Of a DNA stretch of 64,000 bases, positions 12,550 through 27,500 are shown one piece after another; within the stretch, counting starts at the first letter, position 1; each line of letters opens with the position of its first letter. A program made the position numbers and the translations under genes. The stretch spans positions 13,855,516-13,919,515 of the forward strand of contig WARS01000011.1 of NCBI GenBank assembly GCA_008933995.1. Direction: 5' to 3'. The notes beneath the pieces are model-generated. The model worked only from the letters and a program-made list of their open reading frames with translations. It was not told where the DNA came from and searched no databases. The stretch is from Datnioides undecimradiatus. Its lineage: Eukaryota; Chordata; Actinopteri; Lobotiformes; Datnioididae.

Positions 12550-15500
12550 CCAACGGGATCAAAAGCTGATCCGTTCATCTATCACTACAAGAAATCATTT
12601 ATCACGCTTTGCCTCCCAAACCACACAGTATTAGCTCCCATTGACCAATTACTTCATTTGCCCACATTCGGTTGCTGAAGAAACTATTGCCTCATCCTGC
12701 ACACAAACAATCCAATTACATGTTGTATGTTTTGCCTAAATCTGCCGGCGAACGAAAGTATGGTAACGCAGGTGGTGGTATGAACCCAGATTTCGGATTA
12801 AGACAAGCGAGGCTGTCTGCAGGTCCTGGAGGAGCTGAAATCTGAGGTTGAGCGTGTCTCTGGGAGTACATATGTGTACCACAGAGACCATGGCAGTTCA
12901 GTGGGCCTGTATATTAGCACTCACCAGCTGTTCTTTTTTACATGCCAACTCCTCTTTTGTTTGCTGACAGGCTCATTGGCAGCTGCATGTGGGATGGGGA
13001 AAGGCACCTGTCAGAATTATACATGGGGCCCCAGCAGCTCCACAAACCACCTCATGGCAGATGGAAAATGCTGGAAAATGTGGCCTGTGTGTATCAAATC
13101 TCTTATTTTGAAATTTAGTTCGTGCACACAGCGTTGACCTGTGGCACATGGATCTGTGAAATTAGGTTTGCGCATGAGGTCATTGTGATTGTGGAGGTTG
13201 ATGTGTCTGTTTTTACAGATACGCACAAACACGTACGCTGATTTTACTGTAACTGGTATTCAAGAATCTCCCTCAGGTTCATTTGTTTTAGCAGGAGTCC
13301 TACAGTACTGACAACACGTTCAATAATAATAAAAAATATCCCCCTGTAGCTTAAAAGCGAGATGCCACTTTCAACAGGTACCCACTCCTCAACCTGCAGC
13401 CCTGAAGCACTTTGTTATGAGCAACTAAAGTAAAAGAAAAATGATTTCTCCACTTGAAAGGAGACATCTGTACGACGACAAAAGACTTAATTTCCTGTAT
13501 CATACCAAGAATAGAGGGAGAAGCTGGTATCTTTCCGCTCACGTTTTTCTGTCTTTAACTGCGATTACCTCATGTCAGTCAACGCACAACACATCAGCCG
13601 ACTCCAGCATCTCCAGTAATGCTTGATGCCTGAATATTTTATTTGGAAATGTCTAATTCCTCTTGTGTCTACACTGCAACATGCTGCTCCTTACTGTCTG
13701 TACAGCTCATACTGCTGCTCTTTATGCTGCGTACACCTTCTCCTCTATACAGCTGATTACCATTGTGTTCATTTCTCCCTCTACCACCGGCCTCCAGTCT
13801 CTTCTTGCCTGGTTTCATATTAACCATACCATCACAGCATCTCTACTGCAGTGCATATATTCCATATCTCAATGATAAGTGACTGCAGGGCTGTGCTCTG
13901 AAAATATCTGGGGAATTCACAGTCTTCACTGAACCTCTGAATGATGCTTGGCTTGATATAGGGAGAGATACGGAGAACAGAGCGTGCACCACCAAATGAA
14001 ACTGTATTAGCATTCATACTGGGTGAATTTAATTTTGACAGGGGTGTTCCTGACTGGCACATTCTTTTAATTTGGTTTAGCATGGTGAAAATCAGCCAAA
14101 TATGCAGATCGGGTTGGAAATTTGGATCGACCAGAACTGGTCACTTGTGCTCCTTACTTTATAATTTGTGCAACCAAGATTATTAACACACATGCCACAC
14201 AGTTTAATCAAGTGTTTCTGAAACATCGTCTTGATTTATGCAGTATGTTTCAAAATGATTCCAACCACTTGTCAGTTGTTGATTTTTCCTCATTGCTTTA
14301 ATTAATTTTGTTTATAATTAGCGTGCCATTTTGTTGAATAAATGCATAATTAAATCAGGCTTTTGAAAAGGTATAATGGACTGAGATTTGTTAATCAAGC
14401 ATTACTCCAGGTAAAAAGCTCAGGGGAGGAGTTATTAAGGCATTGCCTGCTGACAATGCCCGTGATGTACCGTGTTACTGTCAGTACCAAACAGCATGTA
14501 AGGATAATCAGCAGCCAATATGCAGATCTGAGTGATGTTGTGGACAAGTTTGATAAGTGTATGCGCGCAGTCAATAACGTGCACAAGTTGATGCTTAATT
14601 TTCACAAAATGGTTTATTAATTATGTAAACCTGTCATAATGAGTAATACCAGAGGAGGTTAAATGTAATTAATTTACGATTGGTAACCTGTAATTTCATT
14701 AATAATTAATGCTCTCCATTGTTATTTTACATCATAAATATCTAGATTTTGTGCTGACTGTCTGAGAGGCCCAGTTATTCATCATTACATCACGAAGGAG
14801 TGTTTTCACAAGGCAGCAGGCAAATTTATGTGTGTTTTGTATGTTTATATATGTCTGTTTTACTGAATTCCCTTTCAGACATGGCAAAGAATGTGCTTCG
14901 TGTGTATTTACAGCATATTTTCTTGCTCTTCTAGCCGAATAAGGGCACTTTGCCCTTCTTAGGGTTTTTTACAGATAAATATGCTTTGCACATAGCATTG
15001 ATAATACATTTCCTATTGTTACTTACTTCTCATGTTGTTATCCAGTATCTGTGAGAATGATACAGAGAAACTATGGTGTGGGTATGCCTTATTGCGGCAC
15101 CATTATCCCATTAGCATGCCTCTGAACTTGGTTTGTTGACTGTGGATGAAAGAGAAATATTAAGACCCTCATGAATAGATCTGCCACTTTTTAACTCACT
15201 GTAAGACAGCCCAACGAGACCCTTTACACAAGGAATGAGCAGGGGAATGAAGAAACGCTGCAAATAATGAATGTACTGAAATTGTCTGGAATAATGAGCC
15301 TTTTGATGGGGGAGGGTATACGCTATCATTCGTTGTCAGCCTTGGTCCTCAAACACAGGCGCTATTCAGAGATATCATGATTTCATTCAACCTGTCTATT
15401 CATATTCAGAAGACCCAGGAGGCAAAAAGAGCAGCAAACACGTGTATGAAGTACAATAATATGCGGGAGCGCCATTGTCTGTAAGAAGCAAATCTTTTCC

Positions 15501-16779
15501 AAATGCATTCTCTGTCAAATTACTCTCATATCAAATGTAATGAGACAGATAGGCAGTGCAATAAAGCTCGGACAATAACCAAGTCACATCTGACATCCAC
15601 GTAGGTGTTCTTAAGTAAATATGGTAATATTAAGGCTTTAATATTCTCTGTTTATAGACTGGAACAACAACAAACTCACTGTGTACTGGATGATACTGGA
15701 TGCATCAAATAAAAGTGTTCAGAGCAGAGAGTTGGCCTATAAACCGAGTAGTAATCCTTGGAAAGGTAGTTCTGATGATTCCGCTGTGGGCCTCACAGAT
15801 GGCCCGCCCCTCTTCACCCCTGTGATGCTTAAAGATATACGAGCACTTAATGAAAATGAATGGCCTGGTCCATTCGACTTGATTGCCAGAGCTGCTTTCA
15901 TCAATATAACTAATAAAAGCAGTCACCCCTCCTGCTGGGATAGAATGGACTCGTGATACAGAAACAATGAAAGAGTTTTTATCTTATCTGCAGCACTATA
16001 GCCTACTCCTGTTTTTAGACATGGTGAAGCAGACCAGACTGAAGAAGCATGATGAGTCATAGGGGGGATTGAAGTAGAGCAGCTCAGTATGAATTACAGA
16101 GCAGGTCTACTCATAAAGTTTGAAAATGCTTCAGATTTCACAACTTTGCCAATGAAATGTTCTGCCTCACCAAATTTAATCTCTTAACTGCAGCAAAAAC
16201 ATGGCAATTATTTATGTAAATTGTTTTTTAATTTATATCCAGTAGCCAAACTTAATAAATATTTATTCAACTAATTTAAGAAAATGCTATGTGCCTATTA
16301 TCCCTATGGCAAAATATTTCAATCAAGTCATTCAGGCCTTGGATCTGCCGAATGTTTGCTTGAATGTTAACAACCGGGGGGGTGGGGGTTGGCCAGAAGA
16401 AAAGGCTTCTTCCTTCATGGCCTTCTACAGAGATCTTACTTTTCTTTCCATGCTAAGCCCATTCACATACTTTAGTGTGGAAGCACAATCTAAATGCAAA
16501 TTGCCAGACGATTTTGTTGTACCTCTGTCCTTGGGCATTATGAGGTGAACTTAATAGGTTAAAGGTTGTTTTATTGCAGCAGGAAGTAATTGGAGTCCTA
16601 CTTCTTCTTCTGATATGTCAGTCAGGTCAGAGGCAGGCATCTAAATGACAACAGATCTTGAGCCAACAATAAGAGGCATGCACAGATTCTGTGATGGACT
16701 AAATAGGTGTGCAGAGTCTTAGAAACTATATTGGGTCTTTTTCCACAATAACATGTTTTAATGTCATCAAAAGCGAGTT

Positions 16780-17045
16780 TGACCTCTGTTATTTTGATAA
16801 TTTCTGTTTTATTTTGGCCTGTGTCTCTGTGTTCCTGTTTCCAGTTTCCTCCTGTGTCTCGTTGGTTGATTGCTTTCACCTGTGTCTCCTTCGCCTCACC
16901 TCTCGAGCCTATATGTTGTTTGTCACTCCCTTTGTCTGGGTCAGATTGTCTCTTTATGTGTGCTTTTTGTCTTCGTGCTTCCCAGTGTTTCCTGCGTTTT
17001 TGGATCTGTGTTTTTGGATTCGTCTTTGGATTATTTGGACTCCCA
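16780..17045 (+). mobile_element. Possible LTR-like fossil
   Basis: A pyrimidine-rich stretch with blocks such as cctgtgtctcgttggttgat, a TATA-like word in the middle, and repeated tttttggat / ttggactcc words resembles solo-LTR-like repeats of fish genomes. No internal region is seen. It looks old and incomplete. Family (possibly Gypsy-like) is a guess. Confidence 0.25.
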
Positions 17046-17688
17046 GTTTGGCACAATATATAACACACACGTTACGGACAGCCTTGTCACCTTATGTCAT
17101 TTAGAGGACATTGTTATACTTTAGATACATGACATACACTGTAAGACATATAACTGTAGTGTGACTGGCCTCAAACGGACACAAATCATTACCTCCAGCA
17201 GTGCTAATGTCATGCTCCGCCATACAGACCCTCATTAGGTTAAATACTGACCCAATTGTCAAACTGTCTCAAATAAATGTGGGTTTTTTTCCTGACCAAA
17301 TCGTAATACAGTAACTGGGTAACCATGGGAATAGTGGCGACTGAGAGGTAAACTTTACATCATTATTCCTGCATTCAGTGACATGACATGAACCACAGAA
17401 AATAACTTTTCCATATTTTCCATATTTGTATTGAAATACCTAATAATGATGAAATCAGAAATCAAATCTTTTTGTGCACAATTACAGATGTTTTGATACT
17501 GAATGTTTACACAAAAGCATGTGAGCAAAATCCTAAATAACAACATTAATGCAAAAAATTGGGAATTACTAATCATCTCACTGAAACTTGAATGTTGGAT
17601 GAAGGTCATCCATGAAACTGATTCCGGTATAACTCCAACAAATTGTATTTTATTGTTATAAAACAGGACTGAAGGGGAGATACTCTTG

Positions 17689-17835
17689 TCAGTTTATTAG
17701 GTACACCTACTGCAGCTATGGTCAGTGCAGTCTAATACGGCAGCTGCTGATTCAACCCTATGGTTATGTTGTGGGATGTTTCTGAACTGTGGTGAAATTA
17801 AACAGAGGTGACTTTCTGTTGTTTAGCCTACTGTC
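17689..17835 (+). mobile_element. Teleost interspersed repeat fragment (ttattaggtacacc type)
   Basis: gtcagtttattaggtacacc followed by tgcagtctaatac and attcaaccctatggttatgt matches a dispersed fish repeat that starts with this motif. The class is not known to me. The copy is short and diverged. Confidence 0.5.
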
Positions 17836-20800
17836 ATCAATATAAATTTGTGGACAAAACAGCAGAAACACCTGTTGGCTGGTAATTTTAGATTGATGAA
17901 CCTGACAAACTGCCAACTGTGTAAACATTGGTACAAAAGCCTATATGTAGGTCTTCTTTTGCCTCGATGTGTCTGTGGCAGTGACAAAACCTCATGCAAA
18001 CAATTTAGAGAAGAGCCTATGCATATGGTACGTTGCAGCAAATTTATTGTCTCTCTGCAGAGACTGTGTGAATGTTATACACTCAGAGCGGTCAGTGCGT
18101 GGTTGGTGGTCGTGGCTAATACAGAATCGGAGAAAATTTAGACGTATCATGCAGATACAACCAAATAAAAGGACATTTCTAAAGCTCAGCAAGTGTAACT
18201 GTATACCTCTATATGGTACTTTGGAAACCAGAAGCAGCTGATAAATGTCAGAATGGACAAGTCTTTGGTGATCAAAAGACAAACAGATGAGTCAGTGATT
18301 TTAAAAAATGAAATATAAAAACCCCCCAGTATTATAAGGAGAACTTCACTGTGCTTGAGTAAATGGGAGTTAATTTTGCCGCCTGTCGAGATGAAAGAGT
18401 GGCCTCTTTCTTTGAGTGCCATACTCTAAATTTGTTGCCGTTCAGGGGACTTGAAAAGCAGCTTTGGGGAGTTGCTGGGGACAGAAAATATTGGATAAAT
18501 GTTACACCTGGGTGAAAGAGAGGGACGACTTAGTGCTGAGATGAATTGCTTTGTGAAGAGGTTTAAGTGGGACTTTGAGCCTGAGATGCTCATTCATTCA
18601 AAAGGACTTACTGTCAAAGGGAAACACCCAAAACCTGTTTGTGAATACTACTTATTCACGTTTGACCATCTGGCTGACTGTCAACCACAGTCTTCCGTCA
18701 TCTTCTAGTTAAAATGGCTCTATAAAATGAGTTTCCTGTCTCATCTGTGCATGTCTGCTCTTGGTTAAGGTACTTGTCGTGACTCATTCAAGTTAATTAC
18801 CTTTTCAATCAATATGATGCTTTAACCTTTGGTGACCTCGATGTTGTTGTGATTCAGTTGAAGTTAAACCCTGGAGAATATAAGCTCATCTAAGGACTAG
18901 GGTAATTACTGTTCTCAAAATAGATAAAATTGATTTCCTCTGCTGCTGAAATGTTTGTGTCTAATTAATCCATAACATAGGCAAAGGGCTAGATATTCAA
19001 CATTAACTGTTGCCTATTTCCCGAAGAAAAATGTAGAAACAGGTCTCTGAACAAAATGTTTTAATTTATCGCCCTCTCATATACCGACAAAATTACACAC
19101 ACAGCTCAGTAATCCTCAGAGCCTCCTTTGTTTAAGGCGTTGGAAGCATCTTGAGGAAAAATTGGATTGCTTATCTTAACACTTTTCTAAACTTTCTGGT
19201 AGCTCAGGTAATTAACACCATCTCAGTTCTCAGCCAAACTCTCAGCTATTCCTTGTCCCCAAATCCCCAAGGGATAATTATTCTGAATGAACGTGCAAAT
19301 AAATCAGTGAAATATTTTGGTAAAGGCTGAAATATTTATTCTATTAAAAGCAAAGATTAATGTTAAAAGCATAATGTTAAAACAAGTGGCATTGCTGCGA
19401 GCTGACAAAGAGAACAGATCTTGTGTAGAAATACATAAAAGCTGCCATAACTCGCCTTAGGTGAGGGAAAAACAAGCTTAAATAACAAACAGAAAACTGA
19501 GCAGGTAACAACTACCACAAAGTTCTTGCACACAAGGAAGCACACTTTATCAAAAACTTTGCCCGATTAAGGCCTGAGGACAAAAACGTTGCAACAAATT
19601 GAGCAGAAGTTATCGACAGTGAGCAAGATCTTATGGTTCTTCCAAGATTTGAAGAACCAAAGTTTAAGTATCTGAATTGTGGGCAATGCAAAATGAACTC
19701 AAACTCTGAGATGAAACATATATCAAACGACTGGGCAATATATCACCATTCTAAATATTATGACAGGAGACTAAGTCACATCTTAGATTTTGGATCTAGT
19801 AATATCATGGTATGACAACAGTGTTTTAAAAGCTGCATCACAAAAGAGTGACGTGCTATTCTGAACTAACCATCTCTTCTATTATACTGTTTTAATATTA
19901 CTAATGAATATGTATCAAAAATATTATTGCATAAATATGATTATACTATTGATGAAAGCACCAAGCGTCGTCCCTATACTATCATCACATAATGGAGGTA
20001 TTTGGTACAACAATATCCTGATTACCCATATTGCCCAGCCCACGACTTGGACACTTGTCTTAGTATATGGTATATATACGTTTATATATACATTACTTTA
20101 ATTTTGAATGTAGCTGTTTTTAATCAGAAGACTACGCTTGTCTTTCAGTCCAGTGGATGTCATTGAGTAGCTTTGACCACAAAGGCTAGCTGATATTATG
20201 GTGCATTAAAAGATTGGGGCACTATTAGACTCACAGGAGGTAATCATGACAACAAAGTAGGACGTGTTTGTTATTTTGAATTGTGATTGCCAAAGCCTTT
20301 CTTTTTGGATAGGCTTTTAAATATTTGTCTTACAATTAAAGTCCTAGGATATTGCAATCACCGTTTATCACAACTCAACATCTATCTCTAGAGGATTGAA
20401 CAGGCAGCCAAACAATCAGCAAGTTAATGAAAAGCAGGTGTTTATAGCCAGTTCATCAAGTATGTGGGAGGTGCTTTCACGAGTTCAACAATGTTTGAAT
20501 ATTTATACACACTCCGTGGCCACTTGGAGACCTGCACCACCTCATTCACGCGCCTACTTTTATGATGCCTGCAACGTTCAGTTTGTTATTATTGCATCAT
20601 TTGAATTATATATTTGTGCTCTTACAACAAAAAATCTATAATTAAATTATACTGTAAATACCGCACATGCGCTGTAAATGTGGAACTGATGGCAGAGATT
20701 GTACGGGTGAACCTGACGAAGATGGAGAGATAGATCCTCGCTATATAACGGCAATCAAAAAAGGAAATCGATCAGTGTGATTTTGAAATGTAGACAGTTA

Positions 20801-23800
20801 ATGGAATGCCCTTCTCTTAATTAGTCATTTGCTAAAATGTTACATGTAAATATTTTATTATCGCAAGCATTTAGGGTGACCATTAAGCCAGCCCATGAGA
20901 AGCAAAATTAATATTTTAGAAGTCGTTTTTAAAATTGGATTAAAGTCTGGAAATAAAAGAATCATTCAGTCGGTAGCATTTTTTGTGCATCCTCTATTTA
21001 GAGTGCATGTAATGTCTATAAGATTTCCAGTAACTCAGTTAAGGAGCTATTCATTGCCAAGGGTATTTAAAGTCGGTGGTGTGCGTTGTAGAGATGACTG
21101 CTGTATGAAGAGGTCCCATATACTCAGGATGTGTACGCTGTATCCATTTTTTTTTTTTCAGGAGAGCCATTTGCTCGCGGCTTCATTGTTTTATGCACAT
21201 TCTCCCCAGATATTCCACACAGCCGTTAAATGGTTCTGCCTTTAATATGTCAGTTTTGTCTCCTGTTGAGATTTTTTAAAATTCATTCACCACGCTTCTA
21301 TCCCCATCGGAGCATGACTGAGAGAGAGCAACACTGAGAGCACAACAGAAGTACAAAAGGTTTTCTGGCTTGGAGGCATTTGTACACAGATAACTATTTC
21401 CTATCTCCACTTTGAATGTTTGTAGCACTTACTGCATGCATCTACAAGAGGGGGAAAAAAGGCATTTTATAGAGCAAGTCAGAAGTTTAGTGCTTGACTT
21501 TGCTTTCTGCTGCAAGGCAGTGTTTTTATTGATTAATAGTGGGCTAAATAGATAGAGAGGAGAAAGGATTTATTCATTGTAGAAACCCTGGGCATTTTAG
21601 TTGTGGACGAAGAACTGCAGTAGATTTCACTGTAAACTGTCATGCAGATTACAGCAAGTGAAATGGTAAGTATGAGCAAATTTTATGTAAGAGTGACTAA
21701 TGACTAATTATCACCCAGTAGTATTGCCATCATTCTGTCTTTTACGTGACCTGACATTGTAGTTTACATCAACACTTGTTGCGCCTTTTCACGGAGCAAA
21801 CGCACGCAGGGCAGCTAAATCGCGCATTCAGTTTGTGTCGTCCGTTTGTTCAATGGGTGACCTCTCCAAGGTGTTTCTCTACCATCCAGTCAGTGCTAAG
21901 TCTGGTAAATATTTTATATTTGTCCCTCATAAAGAGAACAAAATTATCCTTTTTCACAAGTAAATCCTCTTCAGCTTTCTCTTCTGCGCCACAGAGCGCC
22001 ATTGTTGTCCAAACACACACGAATGAGTAACACCACGCGCCTCATTTACCAAAATGTTCTCAAATTTATACTCGAACTTAGTCTTAAGATAATTTGTGAC
22101 AGTGTGCTCATCATTTCTCCTTTACATTTCTGTTTTTACTGTCCTTAAAAGTACAGGAGAGTACTTAGCCTTTTTAAGTACATATCTGCGACCTGTCTTT
22201 AACTTGTTTCTTCATCTTCAGTAGGAAAGGCTTGGTGCAGACAGGCAAGAGAAGTCGAAGCATTGAAAGACAAACCAACTCACCGACGATTTTGTTAAAA
22301 GCACGAAATGCATAAAATGTTGCCACCCTTTTGCTATGACATAAAAGTCACTGACGTTCAGGTAATAGAGTACAGAATAAGAGCTTCTATCAGTTTTATA
22401 ACAGAAGCCATCTGTGCTTCCCAATGAACTATTTCAAGTTGTCAAGGACAGCTTTTGAAACTGGAAGAAGAGAAACTACAGTACTGTATGGAGTCCTCTT
22501 ATTCAATAAATATTTTACTCACGTTCATGTTATTTGGTTGTTCGTTGGTATTTTCTCTGCATACTAACAAGTCAGATGAAGCAGTTGCTGTACTGCTCTT
22601 TTGCAATAAGACATAACTGTGTTAATGCTGCCATCGCATTGCAATCACATATTTGAATATGCATGTAAATGTGGCCACCGACTTTACACAACTGGGAAAT
22701 AACCTACCCTGACTGCACCTTCCATCGGACGACTTGCACCGTGACCACACTGATGCAGTGAGAAAGATTTGCCCAGGGTACTGTCGTTTCACAATAATAG
22801 AGGAGGATTTCTATTCAATAGCTATGCATGTTGTTGTCACTGACTGCCAGAGTGTCCAGAAACAAAACAGAGAGATAGTGTTTATTTGTATTCACTGTAT
22901 AATGGAGGAGAGTATGTGGGGGGAAAAACAGGAGATACTGCCTCCAATGGGAGGATTCCTCCTGGGACATCAACACCTGCATAATAATGACACAGCCTGA
23001 CAATTGAGAGGAAAGGAGTGGTTTCTGTAAGGCAACCCTGTCACAACAGAGGCTAAAACAATGGTATTTTAAGTAAAAGGGATTAGAGCTTTTAGTCATT
23101 GTGGCAAGACTGATAAATTCCCAGAAGGCAACATGGGTAAAGTGGAGGTCTTACAATTTGCACACCTTCTTTTTCTGCACAACAAAATTGCACAAGCTTA
23201 GTGTAGAATGCAGTTATATGCTTAGAGGAACTACCGCTCATCATTTCACGTTAATTCTAAGTGTAAAATCATATCAAACTCAATATGCTCATGATTATAT
23301 CTCCTCTCTTTATGCAAGATTGTGTTCTCAAGCCAGTCATTTGTGCACTCATGAATAATGCAAGTGTAAGAAATCAAAATGCAATGAAAGAAATAAATAT
23401 ATGTCACACAAGGGTTAACATAATAATAAAACCTCCACAGTTGATTATCATCCAACTAGGTCTATCGCTGGTTTCACTTTAGCTGTGTGTTCTCTGCATT
23501 TCACACCTTTAGCCCAGCTGATGGGAAGAACAATCGCATCATATCAGCTGAGTGATTGCTCACAACTTGTGTGGAGTACCATTACAGCTATCACATGGAG
23601 TCAGGGAAATATCACCAAGTGCTGGGCAAGATTAACTGGGACACTGCTCTTTGTGGACAAGCCACATAAATGCCAGACCATATAATTATGATTAGGAGAA
23701 GGCAGCTCCCCAAAATGTTAATCGAATTAGGAATTTGGATAGGACCCCGAATGGCTCGAGATGAATGCGTGGTGATTTAGACCTGTATCCTTTGCTGAGG

Positions 23801-24109
23801 AGGGCACATGCTGGTTTTAATTTGATCAAAAAGCATGAGGATGTTTAACTAGATGGTCCTGCTGAGTTGTTCTATTTCCCATCTCCTTGCATTTACACAT
23901 TTTCTAATGAAATTAAGGGGAAGTGCAGTGGCATGAAAGGTTGTTCAAAGTGGTAGCATGAAGCCAAATGATGCTTTTATGACTTTCTGCTCTGGTGCTC
24001 AAAAGTGCTGTTCATTAGAAAGCAGAGCAGGAAAGACTGCAGCAGGAAGCACCACGGAAAACGCTGCCATATTATGATACATAATCAGTGAGAGTGTCAT
24101 CATTTCATA

Positions 24110-24500
24110 ATGCATGACAAGCCCATCTAGGCTGACACCTGGAAGGTGATGTCTACATCTTTAATCTGAATTTCAATGAATTTGCATTTGATTTATAAAG
24201 GCCCAGTCAGGTTTCCGCTCATAATTAGAACTGGAGAATGAGCACTATTTTTCACCTGCACGTTTGATCATAACCATTACGGGTCTGTTATGAGGATTAT
24301 CATGTGGCTAAACAAAGATCTTTTGCAGTTTCTTAAACAATGTTTACACGCTGGGGAGATCAAGTGTTTACTCCTCATCTCTATGCAAGCAGCAGCCGCT
24401 TATGATCATAACAGAATGTAGCTACATTTTTGTGTGCACCCTAATCAGCTTTGCACAAACAAACCACTACAGCATGGCGTCACAACAGCAGCTGTGCCAA
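24110..24500. promoter_or_regulatory. Enhancer-like block with forkhead cluster and GATCATAAC pair
   Basis: Forkhead-type sites: TAAACAAA at 24309-24316, TGTTTAC at 24341-24347 and 24365-24371, and ACAAACAAAC near 24456. GATCATAAC occurs at 24266-24274 and again at 24404-24412. The block also holds CATAATTAGAA and ATTTGCATTTGAT. No coding frame runs across it. Confidence 0.4.
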
Positions 24501-27500
24501 ACATTCTGAAAACTACTTACTTTGCTAAATTCACTCTGCAGAAACATATTTTGCTTATTCTCCTAATAGCAGGTTTTCAGAAATTTGTAAGGAGAGGTCT
24601 GCTTTCTTATTGACAGCACATTGTTATTACACATTATGCAGCACGAGGAAAGCCAAGAGAAAGTCAGTAAAAGCCTCTAAGCCAGAATAAGAATAAAAAA
24701 TGGTTTTGAGGTTTTCCCCCTAAATCTCAGAGACATAAACTGAGGTCACATTGCAATTTCGATCCACCTGCAGCCTGCTCAGGAGTATAATTAGATGGGA
24801 GGGATCATATGAAAGGTCTTACCAATAGAATTGGTTTTGCTGCCACAGAGCCATCCGCGTGACACCGTGAGAAAGTAGCTGTCAACAGTTCTCCCTCATC
24901 GTCCAGATGCCTGCATATTTGCATAAAACTAACTTTTAATTTTCTTTTAGTGAAAATAACCCAGTTTCATTCAAGTGTTCTTGGTCCCAGTGATTCAGGG
25001 TCTTCTCATATTACAGATATACAGTAAGACTAGTGGGCTGCATATACCAGCTTGTACAGGTAGTTATAATGCACATTAAAACAAAAAAACAGGAAAATCA
25101 ACATAAGACAACAAAACAAAAAACCCCACATTTTTTATGTTCTCCATTCTTTGTGCACTTGTTTAATGCAGACACAGGAAAACTTATTTTTCATCAAGGT
25201 CAAGAAAAAGACATAGGACATCTTTTTTAGACTGTTCAACTGCAACCCAAGAGCTGAAAGTTATACAACCTCAGTCTAATCTTATGACTGCTGAGCAGCC
25301 CCGCTGGACCAGTTGAGAGCTGAGAACTTTGTTTTAAAACACATCAGCCGTGGCAATGAAGGAGAGGCAAGTGCTGAACTTTCAGATTTATCTTCTTCAG
25401 ATAATAATCCAACATTATATTCAATGTTTCTTCAACTGATAGACAGCTCTTTGGGTTTATTGGTTTATTTGCTTGATAGGATACTCGCATGGATGAGTAG
25501 CCTTGTTTCTACACAATTGTCTTTGAAACATTTAAATGATGTGCTTCTTCTCTTGTCATGCTGCAGCTCTTTTGCCGTTTAGGCAGACATCTTTGAAATG
25601 ACTTATTCACACTGCATATGAGTTAATATTTAAACACCAAAATACACATTCTCAGCTGGAGTAACAGCATGAAGGATTACTATATTAACGTTTGTGTGTT
25701 GGAAAGATAACCACTGGAGAAGCCTCCTGGATTATCCTCCAATGTCACACAGTAGACCTCGGTGATCTGCAAACAGGATTAGAACTTAATCTTCTTATTA
25801 AATTGTCATTCAAATGTTATATGAAGTTACAACTGCCCTGCAAAGTAAATCCAATCTTTATTTGGAATGCCAAATGTCAGCTGCACTCTGCATACATTTG
25901 GTCATGGACCGTAAATTGCTTCATCCCACATGTCTGGAAGCACAAATAATTGATCATTAATTGTTGGTTTTGTGTCAGACATTAAATCATCAATATTCCA
26001 GGTTTGAGGTTAAACAGTCTCCTAGTTGATGGCATAATTCCAAGTTACAGGGGGACTTGTCATGCTCATTTTACATTATATACATAAAGGTTACAGCAAC
26101 AAACTTAATCAATGTATGCAAAGTCTGATTACCAAGTGTAAATGTTTCACTGAATGTAAGAACTCGGAATTGACTCCACATCACAACCCTTCAATTGATT
26201 TCTCTTGAACACCTTTATAGGTAGAATATTGAGTGAATGGCTGCTGGGTGAAGGTAAAAGGAAATCCATGCATGCAGGAGGAAGATAATGAAATAGAGTG
26301 AAGTCAGACCCTTAAGGCACATACCAGTGACTTGCTCTGGGTCCCATGACAATAAAGATTTTCCCCTTTAATTGAAATCTGGCTATTCCCCAGTCATGAT
26401 GGACAACTTTTTAAATAAAGGCAGTGTCTCTCTCTCTCCTTCTGTTAATTTACCTGACATTGTAATGTCTCCACCATATTCAAGTCTTCTGACTTTGCTG
26501 CATTTGCGTCTTTTTGTGAAACCAATGTTTTCACTCTTAATATTGTGTGTTACTGGCAAAAAGCAATTTGTTATCAAGCTGACAGACAAATTCACATATC
26601 TATTGTCGTTTAGATGGAGGAAGCTGGCACGAAGTCCTGCAGATGCTAGATCTCTGATTTGAGATTATGGCAGTGGTGAAAAGTAAATTTTGTATAATTT
26701 TATTTTTTCATTTTCCAACTACAATAATCATATTATGACCTCATCGTCATCGCTTTTTTCTATGATCCTTTGCAGGGGGCCCTGGTCCCTAGGGTATGAG
26801 GCCAATGGAAAACAGTATACAGTGGCTAAAACTAGCTCCAGCTTAGCAGTTTTTATTTTACTTTTGATACATAATACTCAAGTATTTTTACTTAGGCAGG
26901 ATTTTGGATGTACAAACTTTTCAAAATTCTCTCATTTTCTCATTCTCATGTTGTTGTACTGACATTTAATGGAAGAAAGGGATAAAGGGAGTACTTTTTT
27001 TATGACTGGATTATGGCACGGGCTGAGTTGATATTTGATTATCTGAGAGAGGCTGTTCAGGCCCACAGGAAACACTTTTTTTTTGTTTTGTCTGGGTGCC
27101 ACCACACAATATCTTTGAACGTAATAATGCCACTTGTTTACAGGAATGGAACATGACAGCAGCTGCTGCACAAACTCACAATCCAAGTTAAGAGCCTGAG
27201 CCATGCATTTCATTTTGTGGTACTTTGGGCTTACAAAATGACATCTGCTTCAGTTCGAATGAAATTTTCTTGAGAAATATCCCATCAAATCTTTGTATTA
27301 TCTACATTCACCTATCAGTCATATCACTGAAAAATTAGGCCCTCTATTCCTCCGAGCATGCATAAATAATGATAATGACTTACAGGAGCTCTGATGAGGA
27401 ACCATCTCTGTGTTTTGGTGGTCAAAGTGCCCTTGAAAATAACAAGGGTGTCTGAAAAATGGCTTTCTTGGAGCAATTTGTGCTATATTACTTCGTTGAA

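Larger units (their letters stand above)
12550..24109. other. Intergenic, mostly unassigned
   Basis: Long AT-rich stretch. It contains the possible LTR-like fossil, the ttattaggtacacc repeat, and AT-dense stretches with tandem TAATTA words (for example 14665-14715). No exon can be defended; frames at 14363-14620 and 15681-15956 are open but show no family motif. Confidence 0.6.

Noticed and set aside
14363-14620. 85-codon plus-strand frame
   Set aside because: The peptide looks superficially protein-like, but it is flanked by AT-rich motif DNA, has no family motif and shows no plausible promoter or splice sites.
14939-14962. Small inverted repeat aagggca/tgccctt as a terminator or RNA
   Set aside because: Too short to stand out from chance in eukaryotic intergenic DNA.
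15681-15956. 91-codon plus-strand frame
   Set aside because: Open on both strands over the same bases, with no recognisable domain.
16622-17124. Four overlapping frames of 84-148 codons on both strands
   Set aside because: They arise from a pyrimidine-rich repeat-like stretch with few stops; the peptides are low-complexity.
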